Of a stretch of 64,000 bases of DNA, positions 17,904 through 25,885 are shown in pieces. Made by a program: the position numbers and the translations under genes. The DNA comes from Candidatus Villigracilis adiacens (GTDB taxonomy: Bacteria; Chloroflexota; Anaerolineae; Anaerolineales; Villigracilaceae): contig JADJBU010000006.1 of NCBI GenBank assembly GCA_016703605.1, positions 1 through 64,000 on the forward strand, read 5' to 3'. The notes under the pieces are model-generated. The model did no database searches and was not told the origin of the DNA. It saw nothing but the letters and a program-made list of their open reading frames with translations. Numbering within the stretch: the first letter of the stretch is position 1; every line of letters begins with the position of its first letter.

Positions 17904-18698
17904 ATCCATTGATCATCATCCGCGGGGGCGGCGACCTGGCAAGCGGGGTCGCCCTGCGCCTGCACCGGGTCGGCTTTCAAATCGCAATCCTCGAACTCGA
18001 CAAACCCCTGGCGGTGCGCCGCAGCGTGTCTTTTTCAGAGGCGGTCTACGAAGGGACGCAAACGGTCGAAGGCGTCACATCAAGGCTTGTTTCGGCAGAC
18101 CAGTTCCAGGTCACGTTGGAGGCGCGGGAAATCCCCATCCTGATCGACCCCCATGCCAACATCCTCAAGAATCAATTTCTGACCAGCCCCGCTTCGACCT
18201 TCCTCGTGGACGCGCGTTTGACCAAACTGGAGCCCGAGCCTTTGCCGGGGAATGTCGCGCTTCATATCGGACTTGGACCTGGTTTCACAGCCGGAGCCGA
18301 TTGCCACGCTGTAATCGAAACCCGCCGCGGGCACACGCTCGGAAGATTGTATTGGGAGGGTCAAGCCGCATCAGACAGCCGACAGCCGGACGGTGATCCG
18401 CGCCGCGTGCTGCGCTCTCCATCAGCCGGTTCGCTGGAGGCAATAAAAGCAATCGGCGATTCGTGCAGGCAGGGCGAGACCATCGCACGGGTGAACGGTG
18501 CGCCCATTGTCAGCCCCTTCGACGGGAATCCTGCGCGGACTCATCCATCCGCGGGTGGAGATAACCGAAGGGATGAAGATCGGCGACGTGGACGCCCGCA
18601 ACGACCCTGCGCTGACCCGGCTCGTCTCGGATAAGGCGCTGGCGGTGGCGGGCGGGGCGCTCGAAGCGATTTATATCAGGATGAAGGATATGGAGTAA
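17900..18698 (+). pseudogene. yqeB: YqeB/EF2563-type selenium-dependent molybdenum hydroxylase accessory protein, frameshifted
   Basis: The first frame begins NPLIIIRGGGDLASGVALRL, the N-terminal nucleotide-binding-like motif of the EF2563 family, and runs to APIVSPFDG. It then shifts. The remainder (ILRGLIHPRVEITEGMKIGD, VDARNDPALTRLVSD, KALAVAGGALEAI) continues in another frame to 18698. One extra A in GGGAATC at 18524-18529 explains the switch; without it the protein would be about 265 residues, the usual family length. Genes of this family accompany selenium-dependent molybdenum hydroxylases and are thought to act in making the labile selenium cofactor. It overlaps the DUF1361 stop by ATGA. 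It could be truly inactivated or a single-base consensus error. Confidence 0.75.
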
Positions 18699-18704
18699 GG
18701 GAGG

Positions 18705-19457
18705 CTATCGCACGTCGACTCCCATGAAGAACACAAGCAGGGAGCGGAAGGCGTACAGGGGAAGCCACAAAATGACATGCACGATATTGCTCAGGGCGAA
18801 CAACAGCGACACCGAGCGAAAAAATGAATCAAGGGAGGGGGCGAGATGTTCAAGCATCCATGAACCGGCGCCGGAGATCAGCGCAATTGCCAGGAGGGTT
18901 CCGATCCACAGACCGAGCGGCAGCCAGGCGTGGCGGTCGGACTCGGAGGGCAGCATGGTGCTCGAGACGGCAAAGGTCAGGTAAAACCACAGGTAGAAAT
19001 CGGGAATGTTGGGGAGCAAGCCCAGCCCCATAAAAAACAAATTGAACTGACCGTTTGCGGCGACATGCCAGAGCGCGTCGAGCCGTAATTGAACGACAGC
19101 CGTATAAGCGATGAAGAGCGTCCCGGCAATAATGGGCGCAAGCCCGATCAACGAATCGCGCAGAATGTCCGTCTTCTCGACCTCGACAGACCCCAGCACC
19201 AATCCGCCGTCCTTGACCGCCTGCGGTATGACCGTGAAGCGGCCCGTCCGCACGCCGAGGAGTTTGGCGGTCAGGTAATGGCTGGCTTCATGCAGCAGGA
19301 CCCCCGGCAGAAAGAGCAGCGAAAAGAGGGCGATGGTCAACGGTTTGTTGCGCGTGACCAGGAAAAAAATGATCTGCACCTCGCGATGCAAAAACCGCTG
19401 GAGATACACCAGCGGTAAAAGGTTCAACGTGAATATGAGCAGACCGACGAATTGCAC
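18705..19457 (-). CDS. M50-like intramembrane metalloprotease
   Basis: 250 residues with about six membrane helices. The third hydrophobic segment carries HEASH in LLHEASHYLTAKLLGV, the HExxH zinc motif of site-2 proteases, with a following GVRTGRF turn typical of M50 relatives. The NPDG-type third ligand is not obvious; NIPDFYLWFY may fill that place. It faces yqeB tail to tail with a 6-bp gap. It could process membrane-anchored regulators, but no partner is visible. Confidence 0.65.
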   Translation of the reverse strand: MQFVGLLIFTLNLLPLVYLQRFLHREVQIIFFLVTRNKPLTIALFSLLFLPGVLLHEASHYLTAKLLGVRTGRFTVIPQAVKDGGLVLGSVEVEKTDILRDSLIGLAPIIAGTLFIAYTAVVQLRLDALWHVAANGQFNLFFMGLGLLPNIPDFYLWFYLTFAVSSTMLPSESDRHAWLPLGLWIGTLLAIALISGAGSWMLEHLAPSLDSFFRSVSLLFALSNIVHVILWLPLYAFRSLLVFFMGVDVR

Positions 19458-19514
19458 GGCTTCGTTTCCTCTTCGTTTTACAGAGGCTTGGATGAGTGGT
19501 GATAACCAGGACGC

Positions 19515-20273
19515 CTATTTCTGAGCCGCGCGAACGATGGATATAAAGTCTTCGGGTTTCAAACTTGCGCCGCCCACCAACGCGCCGTCTATATCGGGCT
19601 GGGAGAAGAATTCGGCGGCGTTTGCCGCAGTCACCGACCCGCCGTACAGGATGCGGATGGACTGGGCGGTTTCCGCGCCGAACAATTCCTTCAAGACCGG
19701 GCGGATCACGCCTCCATGCACGCCCTGGGCGTTTTCCGCGCTCGAGGCTTTGCCTGTGCCGATCGCCCAGACCGGTTCATACGCCACCACAATGGTCGGC
19801 GCAAATTCGGCGGAAACGCCCTGCAAGCCGAGCCGGGTCTGCGAAGAAACGACCTTTGCGGTTTCGCCCGCTTCATATTGCGCCAGCGTCTCACCGATAC
19901 AAACGATGGGGGTCAGACCCGCTTTCTGCGCGGCGAGCAGTTTTTTATTTACCGTCTCGTCCGTTTCGCCGAAATAGGCGCGGCGTTCCGAATGCCCAAG
20001 GATGACATAGCCGCATAATTCGCCGACCATGCCCGGCGCGACTTCGCCCGTGAAGGCTCCCTTTTCCTCCCAGTGCATATCCTGCGCGCCCAAGCCAACC
20101 CCCCTTCCTGCAACCAGTTCGGAGGCAGTCATCAAGGCAGGGTACGGCGGGCAGACGACGCGTTCAACGCCGTCGATCCCGCTTAGGGTGGGCAGAAGCG
20201 CGGAAAGCAGGTCGCGCGTCTCTGCGATGGTTTTATTCATCTTCCAATTACCGGCTACGAATGGAATTCTCAT
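19515..20273 (-). CDS. tpiA: Triosephosphate isomerase
   Basis: 252 residues. It interconverts dihydroxyacetone phosphate and glyceraldehyde 3-phosphate. The catalytic Lys lies in AGNWKMNKT, His in GHSERR and Glu in VAYEPVWAIGTG; the phosphate loop YGGSV is present. I start at the ATG at 20273, preceded by GAGGAG five bases upstream; the open frame extends 43 codons further but that part is not TIM sequence. It lies 83 bp downstream of the Ser/Thr kinase on the same strand, with gapA and pgk further upstream, so the glycolytic genes form a loose minus-strand block. Confidence 0.95.
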   Translation of the reverse strand: MRIPFVAGNWKMNKTIAETRDLLSALLPTLSGIDGVERVVCPPYPALMTASELVAGRGVGLGAQDMHWEEKGAFTGEVAPGMVGELCGYVILGHSERRAYFGETDETVNKKLLAAQKAGLTPIVCIGETLAQYEAGETAKVVSSQTRLGLQGVSAEFAPTIVVAYEPVWAIGTGKASSAENAQGVHGGVIRPVLKELFGAETAQSIRILYGGSVTAANAAEFFSQPDIDGALVGGASLKPEDFISIVRAAQK

Positions 20274-20356
20274 TTTTCTCCTCAAATTTTTCGGCTCTTC
20301 GAGATTTAGCGGGGTTTCTTTGCCACAGCGCCGCTTCGGCAGGAGGATAATACCCC

Positions 20357-22186
20357 CTACTGGATCGTCTTGAGAATTTCCTCCGCCATGATCAACATCC
20401 ATTTTGAGGCTTCAGGATCGCTGGAGAGCGCGGTCAGAACGCGCTTTGCATCTTCGAGATCGCCCTTTTGAACGGCAATCTCCGCCCGCAATAAATGCGA
20501 CTCTTTGAGAAACTCGGAGGATTTTTCCGTCAACGCCAGGTACTCCTCGGCTTTTGCCAGGTCGCCGGCATACAAGGCGTGACGTCCGCGCACGATATTG
20601 GCGAAATCCGGCAGAATAATGCCCGCCTGTTCAAAGGGCATCACAACCGGCAGGTTTGCATACTGCGCGCCGCGGTACGCCGATTCGCGGAAACCGTCCT
20701 TGATATCGTCGGGGACAGCCCCATCCTGCCGGATATACAGGGGAATGGCGTGGACGTACATCCCAGCCGCGAGGTGCCAGGCTTGGCTCGCCCGGTACTG
20801 GTCTGCGGCATTGGCGTAGAAAGTCTTGTTATCGAACCCGGCAAGGTTTTGAGCCTGAATGGATTCATCGGCGGCGGGGGTTGCCATGCCTGCATTCCAG
20901 AAGGCAAGCGACAATGCCAGGTGCGCGTATGGGTCTCCCGGGTTTTGATTGATCAGGTCGTACGCGGTTTGCATTTCGGGGGTGATCTGGTCGGCGGGAA
21001 GCAGCGTCGGCGCGGGAAAAATTCCCGGTGGAGGATTCGCTCCCACCGGGGGAAGAGGCGGGAGTCCTGGTATGGCGGTGGGGGTTGGAGAAGCCAGCGA
21101 GGGTGTCGGGGTCGCATCCGTCCCGCGCCTGGAAAGGTTCGGAAGGGTATTCCGCAGGGCGATGAATCCAAACCCAAAGCACAGGATGGCAACCAACCCG
21201 ACCGCCGCCCACATCCAATTGCCGCGCCTCGGTTTCTGACGTTTGAGCGGATTCTGCATCCCGGCATTCGTTGCGCTGCGGGGTTTTAAATCCGGGGCGG
21301 AGACCGGTTTTACCGAGCCGGGAGCCAGGGTCACGTCGGAGCCGCGCATGGGCATTCCGGCTTCGAGCCAGGCAGACTTGAACGCCCCGATCAGTTCATC
21401 CACGCTTTGGTAGCGGTCCTCGCGGTCCTTTGCCAGCGCTTTCAGCAATACCCGTTGAACCGGCTCCGGCACATTGGGGTTGATCACCTGCGGCAGGGGC
21501 AGCGGCGTGTATATATGGTCGTGAATGATCGAGAAGGGGGTATCCGCGCTGAACGGGACCTGCCCCACCACCATTTCGTACAACATGACGCCGAAGGAGT
21601 AAATATCGGTGCGGGCGTCGAGGTCTTTTTTGCCCATGGCTTGCTCGGGGGAAATGTACTGGGGCGTGCCCATGACCGAATCGGTGGAAAGGGTCGACTC
21701 CCCCGCAACCGCAATGCGCGCCAGCCCAAAGTCTGCGAGGTACATTACGTTCTCGCTGGTGATCAGGACGTTCGAGGGTTTGATGTCGCGGTGCAAAACG
21801 CCCTGCCGGTGGGCGTATCCCAACGCCGAGCCGACGGTCTCGACCACCTGTTCGATCTCACGCGAAGACAAGGGAGCCGCCCCCATGCGCGCCTTGAGCG
21901 TATCGCCTTCGATGAATTTCATCACCAGGTAGGGGCGTCCTTCGTGTTCGGCAAAATCATAGACCGGCACGATGTTGGGATGCTCGAGTTTTGCCACCAC
22001 TTTTGCCTCGCGCTGGAAACGCCCGATGAAGGTCGAATCTTCGTTGAAAGCCTGGTGCAGTACCTTTAACGCCACATAACGGTCGAGCGCGGCGTGATAC
22101 GCCCTGTAAACAGACGCCATGCCGCCCTGTCCCAATTGATCTATGATCTGATAAGGACCGACGTTTTCGCCCGGTTTGAATGACAT
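20357..22186 (-). CDS. Membrane-anchored Ser/Thr protein kinase with TPR-like extracytoplasmic region
   Basis: 609 residues. The N-terminal kinase domain (about 10-270) is complete: GQGGMASVY glycine loop, ALKVL lysine, HRDIKPSNVL catalytic loop, DFGLAR and GTPQYISPEQAMG activation segment. A linker follows, then one membrane helix (WMWAAVGLVAILCFGFGF), a Pro/Thr-rich stretch at about 350-395, and a C-terminal helical repeat region of TPR character (AYDLINQNPGDPYAHLALSL and later units). This is the PknB-like layout, with the TPR part outside the membrane as a probable sensor. The upstream region (22187-22747) holds MITE-like elements instead of a gene. Confidence 0.92.
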   Translation of the reverse strand: MSFKPGENVGPYQIIDQLGQGGMASVYRAYHAALDRYVALKVLHQAFNEDSTFIGRFQREAKVVAKLEHPNIVPVYDFAEHEGRPYLVMKFIEGDTLKARMGAAPLSSREIEQVVETVGSALGYAHRQGVLHRDIKPSNVLITSENVMYLADFGLARIAVAGESTLSTDSVMGTPQYISPEQAMGKKDLDARTDIYSFGVMLYEMVVGQVPFSADTPFSIIHDHIYTPLPLPQVINPNVPEPVQRVLLKALAKDREDRYQSVDELIGAFKSAWLEAGMPMRGSDVTLAPGSVKPVSAPDLKPRSATNAGMQNPLKRQKPRRGNWMWAAVGLVAILCFGFGFIALRNTLPNLSRRGTDATPTPSLASPTPTAIPGLPPLPPVGANPPPGIFPAPTLLPADQITPEMQTAYDLINQNPGDPYAHLALSLAFWNAGMATPAADESIQAQNLAGFDNKTFYANAADQYRASQAWHLAAGMYVHAIPLYIRQDGAVPDDIKDGFRESAYRGAQYANLPVVMPFEQAGIILPDFANIVRGRHALYAGDLAKAEEYLALTEKSSEFLKESHLLRAEIAVQKGDLEDAKRVLTALSSDPEASKWMLIMAEEILKTIQ

Positions 22187-22205
22187 GAATATTCTCCGTG
22201 ATCAA

Positions 22206-22335
22206 GAGAGTGTTTCTTAAGTTCGTGAAAGGTATAAAAATGAACTTCAGCCGCAAACAAGGCTGGGTTGACAGAGATCAAAAAGGTTTTCTCAAGATTC
22301 TCTGCGCTCTTTGCAGCGGGTTAAGAAACAGCCTC
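22206..22335. mobile_element. MITE-like element A, copy 1
   Basis: 130 bp starting GAGAGTGTTTCTTAAG and ending TTAAGAAACAGCCTC, which are near-complementary. CAA flanks both ends (22203-22205 and 22336-22338), a probable 3-bp target duplication. It shares GGTTTTCTCAAGATTCTCTG with copy 2. No coding capacity. Confidence 0.65.
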
Positions 22336-22465
22336 CAAGGTGGTACATATTATAGCCGAGCGGGGCGGGGTCTGGTTAGAGGGTTGTAAACTGATTGTAA
22401 ATTGTCATGGAATCAAAAAGCGGATGGGTTTTCCCATCCGCTTTGATTCGATCTCCAGTGTTTAA

Positions 22466-22748
22466 GAGAGCGTTTCTTAAGTCTGTGAAAGGCGCGAAAA
22501 AAAGAGCCTCAGCCACAGAGAACACCGAGTTCACGGAGATTTATAAAGGGTTTTCTCAAGATTCTCTGTGTTCTTTGGTAACTGCTCAGCCTGCTCATTC
22601 TCGATTGTCATTTCGAGAAATCTTTCTGGCGTTGTCCAGGATTTCTCCTCGCGGAGTTTACCCTGAGGGTATCGAATGGCTCGTCGAAACGACAAGCCGC
22701 TGAGCAGTTACGTTCTTTGCGGCAAAAAGAATTAAGAAATAGTCTTTC
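22466..22748. mobile_element. MITE-like element A, copy 2, interrupted by element B
   Basis: It starts GAGAGCGTTTCTTAAG, ends TTAAGAAATAGTCTTTC and is flanked by TAA on both sides. Element B (22578-22711) sits inside it. Without B and its target duplication this copy would be about 141 bp. The right-hand TAA overlaps the stop codon of the minus-strand gene that ends at 22748. Confidence 0.7.
22578..22711. mobile_element. MITE-like element B, copy 1, nested in element A
   Basis: 134 bp with perfect 13-bp terminal repeats GTAACTGCTCAGC/GCTGAGCAGTTAC. An 8-bp duplication GTTCTTTG flanks it (22570-22577 and 22712-22719). Termini starting GTAA with 8-bp duplications are what I recall for IS66-family elements; that link is an inference. 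Confidence 0.75.
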
Positions 22749-23260
22749 TAAGGCTGGAATTCAACCGTCACATTGACGATGCCGTTTTCAGGAGTGAAGG
22801 TCAACGGGAAGGGTTTGAAGGTGCCGTCGCCGCAGTTGACGTTCCACTCTTCGCGCCAGATTCCGCTTGCGTCCGGCTGTTGGATGACGGTGATGGTGGT
22901 GCCTTCGACGGTCGGCGCGGTGCATTCGGACATAATGCCGACCAATTGGACAGACGCCCAGGCGACCAGGCGGGTTTCATCGTCCGCCAACCCGCCGGCA
23001 GGGACATCGCCGCTGGTATCAAAGTTGGGGACAACCGGCGTCCCGTTCGGGTCAACCGGGACAAAAGGCACATCGGTCGGGATGTCGAAATTCTGAATAT
23101 CCTCCACCGCCTGCTGGGCAGTCACATATGCCTGATACGCGTAATATCCGCCAACGACAGCCCCCAGACAGCAGCAGCTGAGCAAAACGCCAACGACAGT
23201 ATAAATGATGATATTGCGGTTATTTTTCTGTCCCTCCGCGGGGACCGGGGTTGATTCCAT
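22748..23260 (-). CDS. Membrane-anchored hypothetical protein
   Basis: 170 residues. A short polar N-terminus is followed by one membrane helix with a cysteine cluster (VVGVLLSCCCLGAVVGGYYA), then an extracytoplasmic part rich in Pro, Asp and Gly. No enzymatic motif is seen. I start at 23260 because AAGGAG lies eight bases upstream; an ATG ten codons earlier is also open. The layout (tail, Cys-rich helix, beta-rich exterior) resembles the gene at 37052-37552, without clear sequence identity. It lies between pgk and the kinase gene on the same strand. The stop codon borders element A copy 2. Confidence 0.65.
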   Translation of the reverse strand: MESTPVPAEGQKNNRNIIIYTVVGVLLSCCCLGAVVGGYYAYQAYVTAQQAVEDIQNFDIPTDVPFVPVDPNGTPVVPNFDTSGDVPAGGLADDETRLVAWASVQLVGIMSECTAPTVEGTTITVIQQPDASGIWREEWNVNCGDGTFKPFPLTFTPENGIVNVTVEFQP

Positions 23261-23355
23261 CTCTCTATCTCCTTGTAAAGTTTCCGGCATTATACAAATG
23301 AAAGGAGCAGGCGCATATCAAAAACGCCTGCTCCCTTTGTCCTATGACCGTTAAG

Positions 23356-23406
23356 CGTAGTCTGCGTTCTCTTACGCAGACAGGCGCGATAGAGATCGCG
23401 CCCTAC
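23356..23406. repeat. Double-hairpin REP
   Basis: CGTAG, then TCTGCGT-TCTCTT-ACGCAGA, then CAG, then GCGCGAT-AGAG-ATCGCGC, then CCTACG. It ends 8 bp from the pgk stop codon. Same layout as the REPs at 10871 and 52505. Confidence 0.7.
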
Positions 23407-23413
23407 GCGCAAG

Positions 23414-24586
23414 TTATTTATCGTTCAAAGCCGCCACACCGGGCAGTTCCCTGCCTTCCAGAAATTCCAGCGATGCGCCCCCGCCGGTGGAAACGTGCGT
23501 CATCTGTTTGGCAACGCCCGCCTTCTTGACCGCGCTGGCAGAGTCGCCGCCGCCGATCACGGTGACGGCATTGGATTCAGCCAGCATCTTTGCGAGGGCG
23601 AATGTGCCTTCGGCAGACCTCGGCATTTCGAAGACGCCCACGGGTCCATTCCAGACGATGAGCCTGGCTCCGTTTAAAGTGTCTTTGTATACGCTGACGG
23701 TTTTCGGTCCCACGTCCAACATGCGCCACCCGGCGGGGATCTTGTCCACGTCCACGGTTTGGGTGTTCGCTTCGGCGTCGAACTTGTCGGCAATGATCGC
23801 ATCCACCGGCAGGACGAGTTTATCGCCCAGTTTGCCGAGCAGGGTCTTGGCGGTCTCGATGGATTCCGCCTCGACGAGGCTGTCCTGCATGTTCAGTCCC
23901 TGCGCGGCGAGGAAGGTGTTTGCCATGCCGCCGCCGATGATGAGTTTGTCGCATTTGGCGGCGAGGGTTTCGACGACCAAAATCTTATCGCTGATCTTCG
24001 CGCCGCCGAGGATGGCGATGTAGGGATGTTCCGGGTCTGCCACCGCCTTGCCGAGATATTCGAGTTCCTGCTCCATCAAGAAGCCGGAGACGGCGGGCAG
24101 GAAACGCGCAATACCTTCCGTTGAAGAATGAGCGCGATGGGCAGAACCGAACGCATCGTTGACGTACACATCCGCAAGCGACGCCATTTGCTTGGCAAGT
24201 TCGAGATCGTTCTTCTCTTCGCCTTTGTGGAAGCGGGTATTTTCGAGCATGACCACATCGCCGGGCTTGAGCGATCTGGCAATTGCCTCCACGTCCGGTC
24301 CCACGCAATCGGGCGCCATGGTTACCGGGCGATTAATCAGCGTGGCTAAAGTCTCCGAAGCGGCACGCAGGCTAAAGGTCGGGTCTGAGCCGCCTTTGGG
24401 TCGCCCCAAATGACTCGCCAGCAGAAGCGACGCGCCCTGATCCAGGCAATATTGAATCGTCGGCAGCGCGGCTTTGATGCGTTTGTCGTCGGTAACTTTG
24501 CCTTCCGCCATCGGCACGTTGAAGTCCACGCGCATGAAGACGCGTTTGCCTTTGAGGTCGAGGTCTTTTACAGTTTTTTTGTTCAT
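23414..24586 (-). CDS. pgk: Phosphoglycerate kinase
   Basis: 390 residues, normal length. It transfers phosphate from 1,3-bisphosphoglycerate to ADP. The N-terminal RVDFNVPM substrate motif, SHLGRPKG, VNDAFGSAHRAHSST, ILGGAKISDKI and the C-terminal nucleotide motif VIGGGDSASAVKK are all present. The gene follows gapA on the same strand. The 72-bp gap is filled from stop to start by a short-unit repeat array, and no purine-rich ribosome site precedes the ATG (the bases just before it are CTTATCCC). Translation may rely on coupling or on structure in the array. Confidence 0.96.
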   Translation of the reverse strand: MNKKTVKDLDLKGKRVFMRVDFNVPMAEGKVTDDKRIKAALPTIQYCLDQGASLLLASHLGRPKGGSDPTFSLRAASETLATLINRPVTMAPDCVGPDVEAIARSLKPGDVVMLENTRFHKGEEKNDLELAKQMASLADVYVNDAFGSAHRAHSSTEGIARFLPAVSGFLMEQELEYLGKAVADPEHPYIAILGGAKISDKILVVETLAAKCDKLIIGGGMANTFLAAQGLNMQDSLVEAESIETAKTLLGKLGDKLVLPVDAIIADKFDAEANTQTVDVDKIPAGWRMLDVGPKTVSVYKDTLNGARLIVWNGPVGVFEMPRSAEGTFALAKMLAESNAVTVIGGGDSASAVKKAGVAKQMTHVSTGGGASLEFLEGRELPGVAALNDK

Positions 24587-24589
24587 GGG

Positions 24590-24658
24590 ATAAGTAGACA
24601 GGTAGACAAGTAGACAGGTACACAGGTAAACACGTGCGTACTGTTATACCTGTTTACA
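24590..24658. repeat. Short-unit array between pgk and gapA
   Basis: About five imperfect 8-9-bp units (AAGTAGACAG, GTAGACAA, GTAGACAG, GTACACAG, GTAAACAC) face TTATACCTGTTTACAC. The array fills the gap between the two genes and could fold in the mRNA. Confidence 0.75.
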
Positions 24659-25717
24659 CTAAAGACTTTTCGCCATCATCGCCGCGAGATCGGCTGTGCG
24701 GCAGGAGTAGCCCCATTCGTTGTCGTACCAGGTGACCACTTTGACAAAGTTGCTCTTATCCTTGCCAAGCACGCTCGTGAAGGGCAGGTCAACCGAGGAA
24801 CTGTAGGAGCTGCCTTTGAAGTCCATGCTGACGAGGGGTTCGTCCACCGCTTCGAGAACGCCCTTGAAGCGCGGCATCCTGGCGGCATCACGGAACGCCT
24901 GACGCAGTTCTTCGGTGGTGGTCTCTTTTTCGAGTTCAGCGGTGAAATCAACGACAGAGACGGTGGGGGTTGGGACGCGCAGGGAATAACCGTCGAACTT
25001 GCCCTTCAGGTCGGGGATGACCAGGGCGACTGCCTTTGCCGCGCCAGTGGTGGTCGGGATGATGTTCAAACCGGAAGCGCGGGCGCGGCGCAGGTCGGAA
25101 TGCGGCATGTCCAACACCTTCTGGTCGTTGGTGTAGGAGTGGACGGTGGTCATGAAACCGCGTTTGATGGTGTAAAGATCATGCACCACCTTGGCGGCGG
25201 GCGCCAGGCAGTTCGTGGTGCAGGATGCATTTGAAACAACATGGTGTTTGGCGGGATCGTATTTATCCTCATTGACGCCCAGCACAACCGTGAGGTCTTC
25301 CCCCTCGGCAGGCGCGGAGATGATGACCTTCTTTGCCCCGCCCGAGGTAATGTGGTTGACCGCGCCTTTGACGGTCTTGCCTTTCTTGTTCACGCCGTCT
25401 TCCTTGATGGTGAACAGACCGGTCGATTCGATGACGATGTCGATGCCAAGGTCGCCCCATTTGATGGCTGCCGGGTCGGTCTCCTTGAAGACCCTGACTT
25501 TCTTTCCATCAATGATCAGGCTGTCGTCCGCAACCTCCACGGTGCCGTCGAAACGACCGTAGGTCGAATCGTATTTGAGCAGATGCGCCATGGTCTTCAT
25601 GTCGCCGATGTCGTTGAACGCCACCACCTCAAGTTCCTTCGAGTACGTGTCGCGTATCGCCTTCAACACCTGGCGTCCGATACGACCAAATCCGTTAATG
25701 CCTACTTTGACTGTCAT
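24659..25717 (-). CDS. gapA: Glyceraldehyde-3-phosphate dehydrogenase, type I
   Basis: 352 residues. KVGINGFGRIGRQVL gives the NAD-binding loop, SNASCTTNCLAP the catalytic cysteine, and TTVHSYTNDQ and the C-terminal TWYDNEWGYSCR complete the signature. I start at 25717, with GGAGG eight bases upstream; the open frame begins five codons earlier. A good promoter-like pair lies 47 bp upstream. pgk follows after 72 bp, so the two are likely co-transcribed. Confidence 0.96.
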   Translation of the reverse strand: MTVKVGINGFGRIGRQVLKAIRDTYSKELEVVAFNDIGDMKTMAHLLKYDSTYGRFDGTVEVADDSLIIDGKKVRVFKETDPAAIKWGDLGIDIVIESTGLFTIKEDGVNKKGKTVKGAVNHITSGGAKKVIISAPAEGEDLTVVLGVNEDKYDPAKHHVVSNASCTTNCLAPAAKVVHDLYTIKRGFMTTVHSYTNDQKVLDMPHSDLRRARASGLNIIPTTTGAAKAVALVIPDLKGKFDGYSLRVPTPTVSVVDFTAELEKETTTEELRQAFRDAARMPRFKGVLEAVDEPLVSMDFKGSSYSSSVDLPFTSVLGKDKSNFVKVVTWYDNEWGYSCRTADLAAMMAKSL

Positions 25718-25763
25718 GGGAAAATCCTCCATAAGATTTTTCTGTTTTCTTGAAGATTGAAGG

Positions 25764-25792
25764 ATTTTACTTCGTTATAGCGGATTTGTGAA
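25764..25792 (-). promoter_or_regulatory. Sigma-70-like promoter of gapA-pgk
   Basis: On the minus strand TTCACA (25787-25792) and TAAAAT (25764-25769) are separated by 17 bp. Each matches five of six consensus bases. It would give a leader of about 40 bases before the gapA start. Confidence 0.5.
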
Positions 25793-25885
25793 TTTTATAA
25801 CTGTTACACTTTTGGGTGATATTCGTCAGGAATCTGCGCCTCCCCACCCCGCCCGGGCTTGATTCTGCCTGCTGACAATGGGCTG

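Noticed and set aside
17150..18634. A 494-codon frame running through the second DUF1361 gene into yqeB
   Set aside because: Its first 250 codons are a shadow of DUF1361; only the part from 17900 is real (yqeB).
24590..24658. Possible CRISPR array
   Set aside because: Units are 8-9 bp, imperfect, without spacers, and no cas gene is present.
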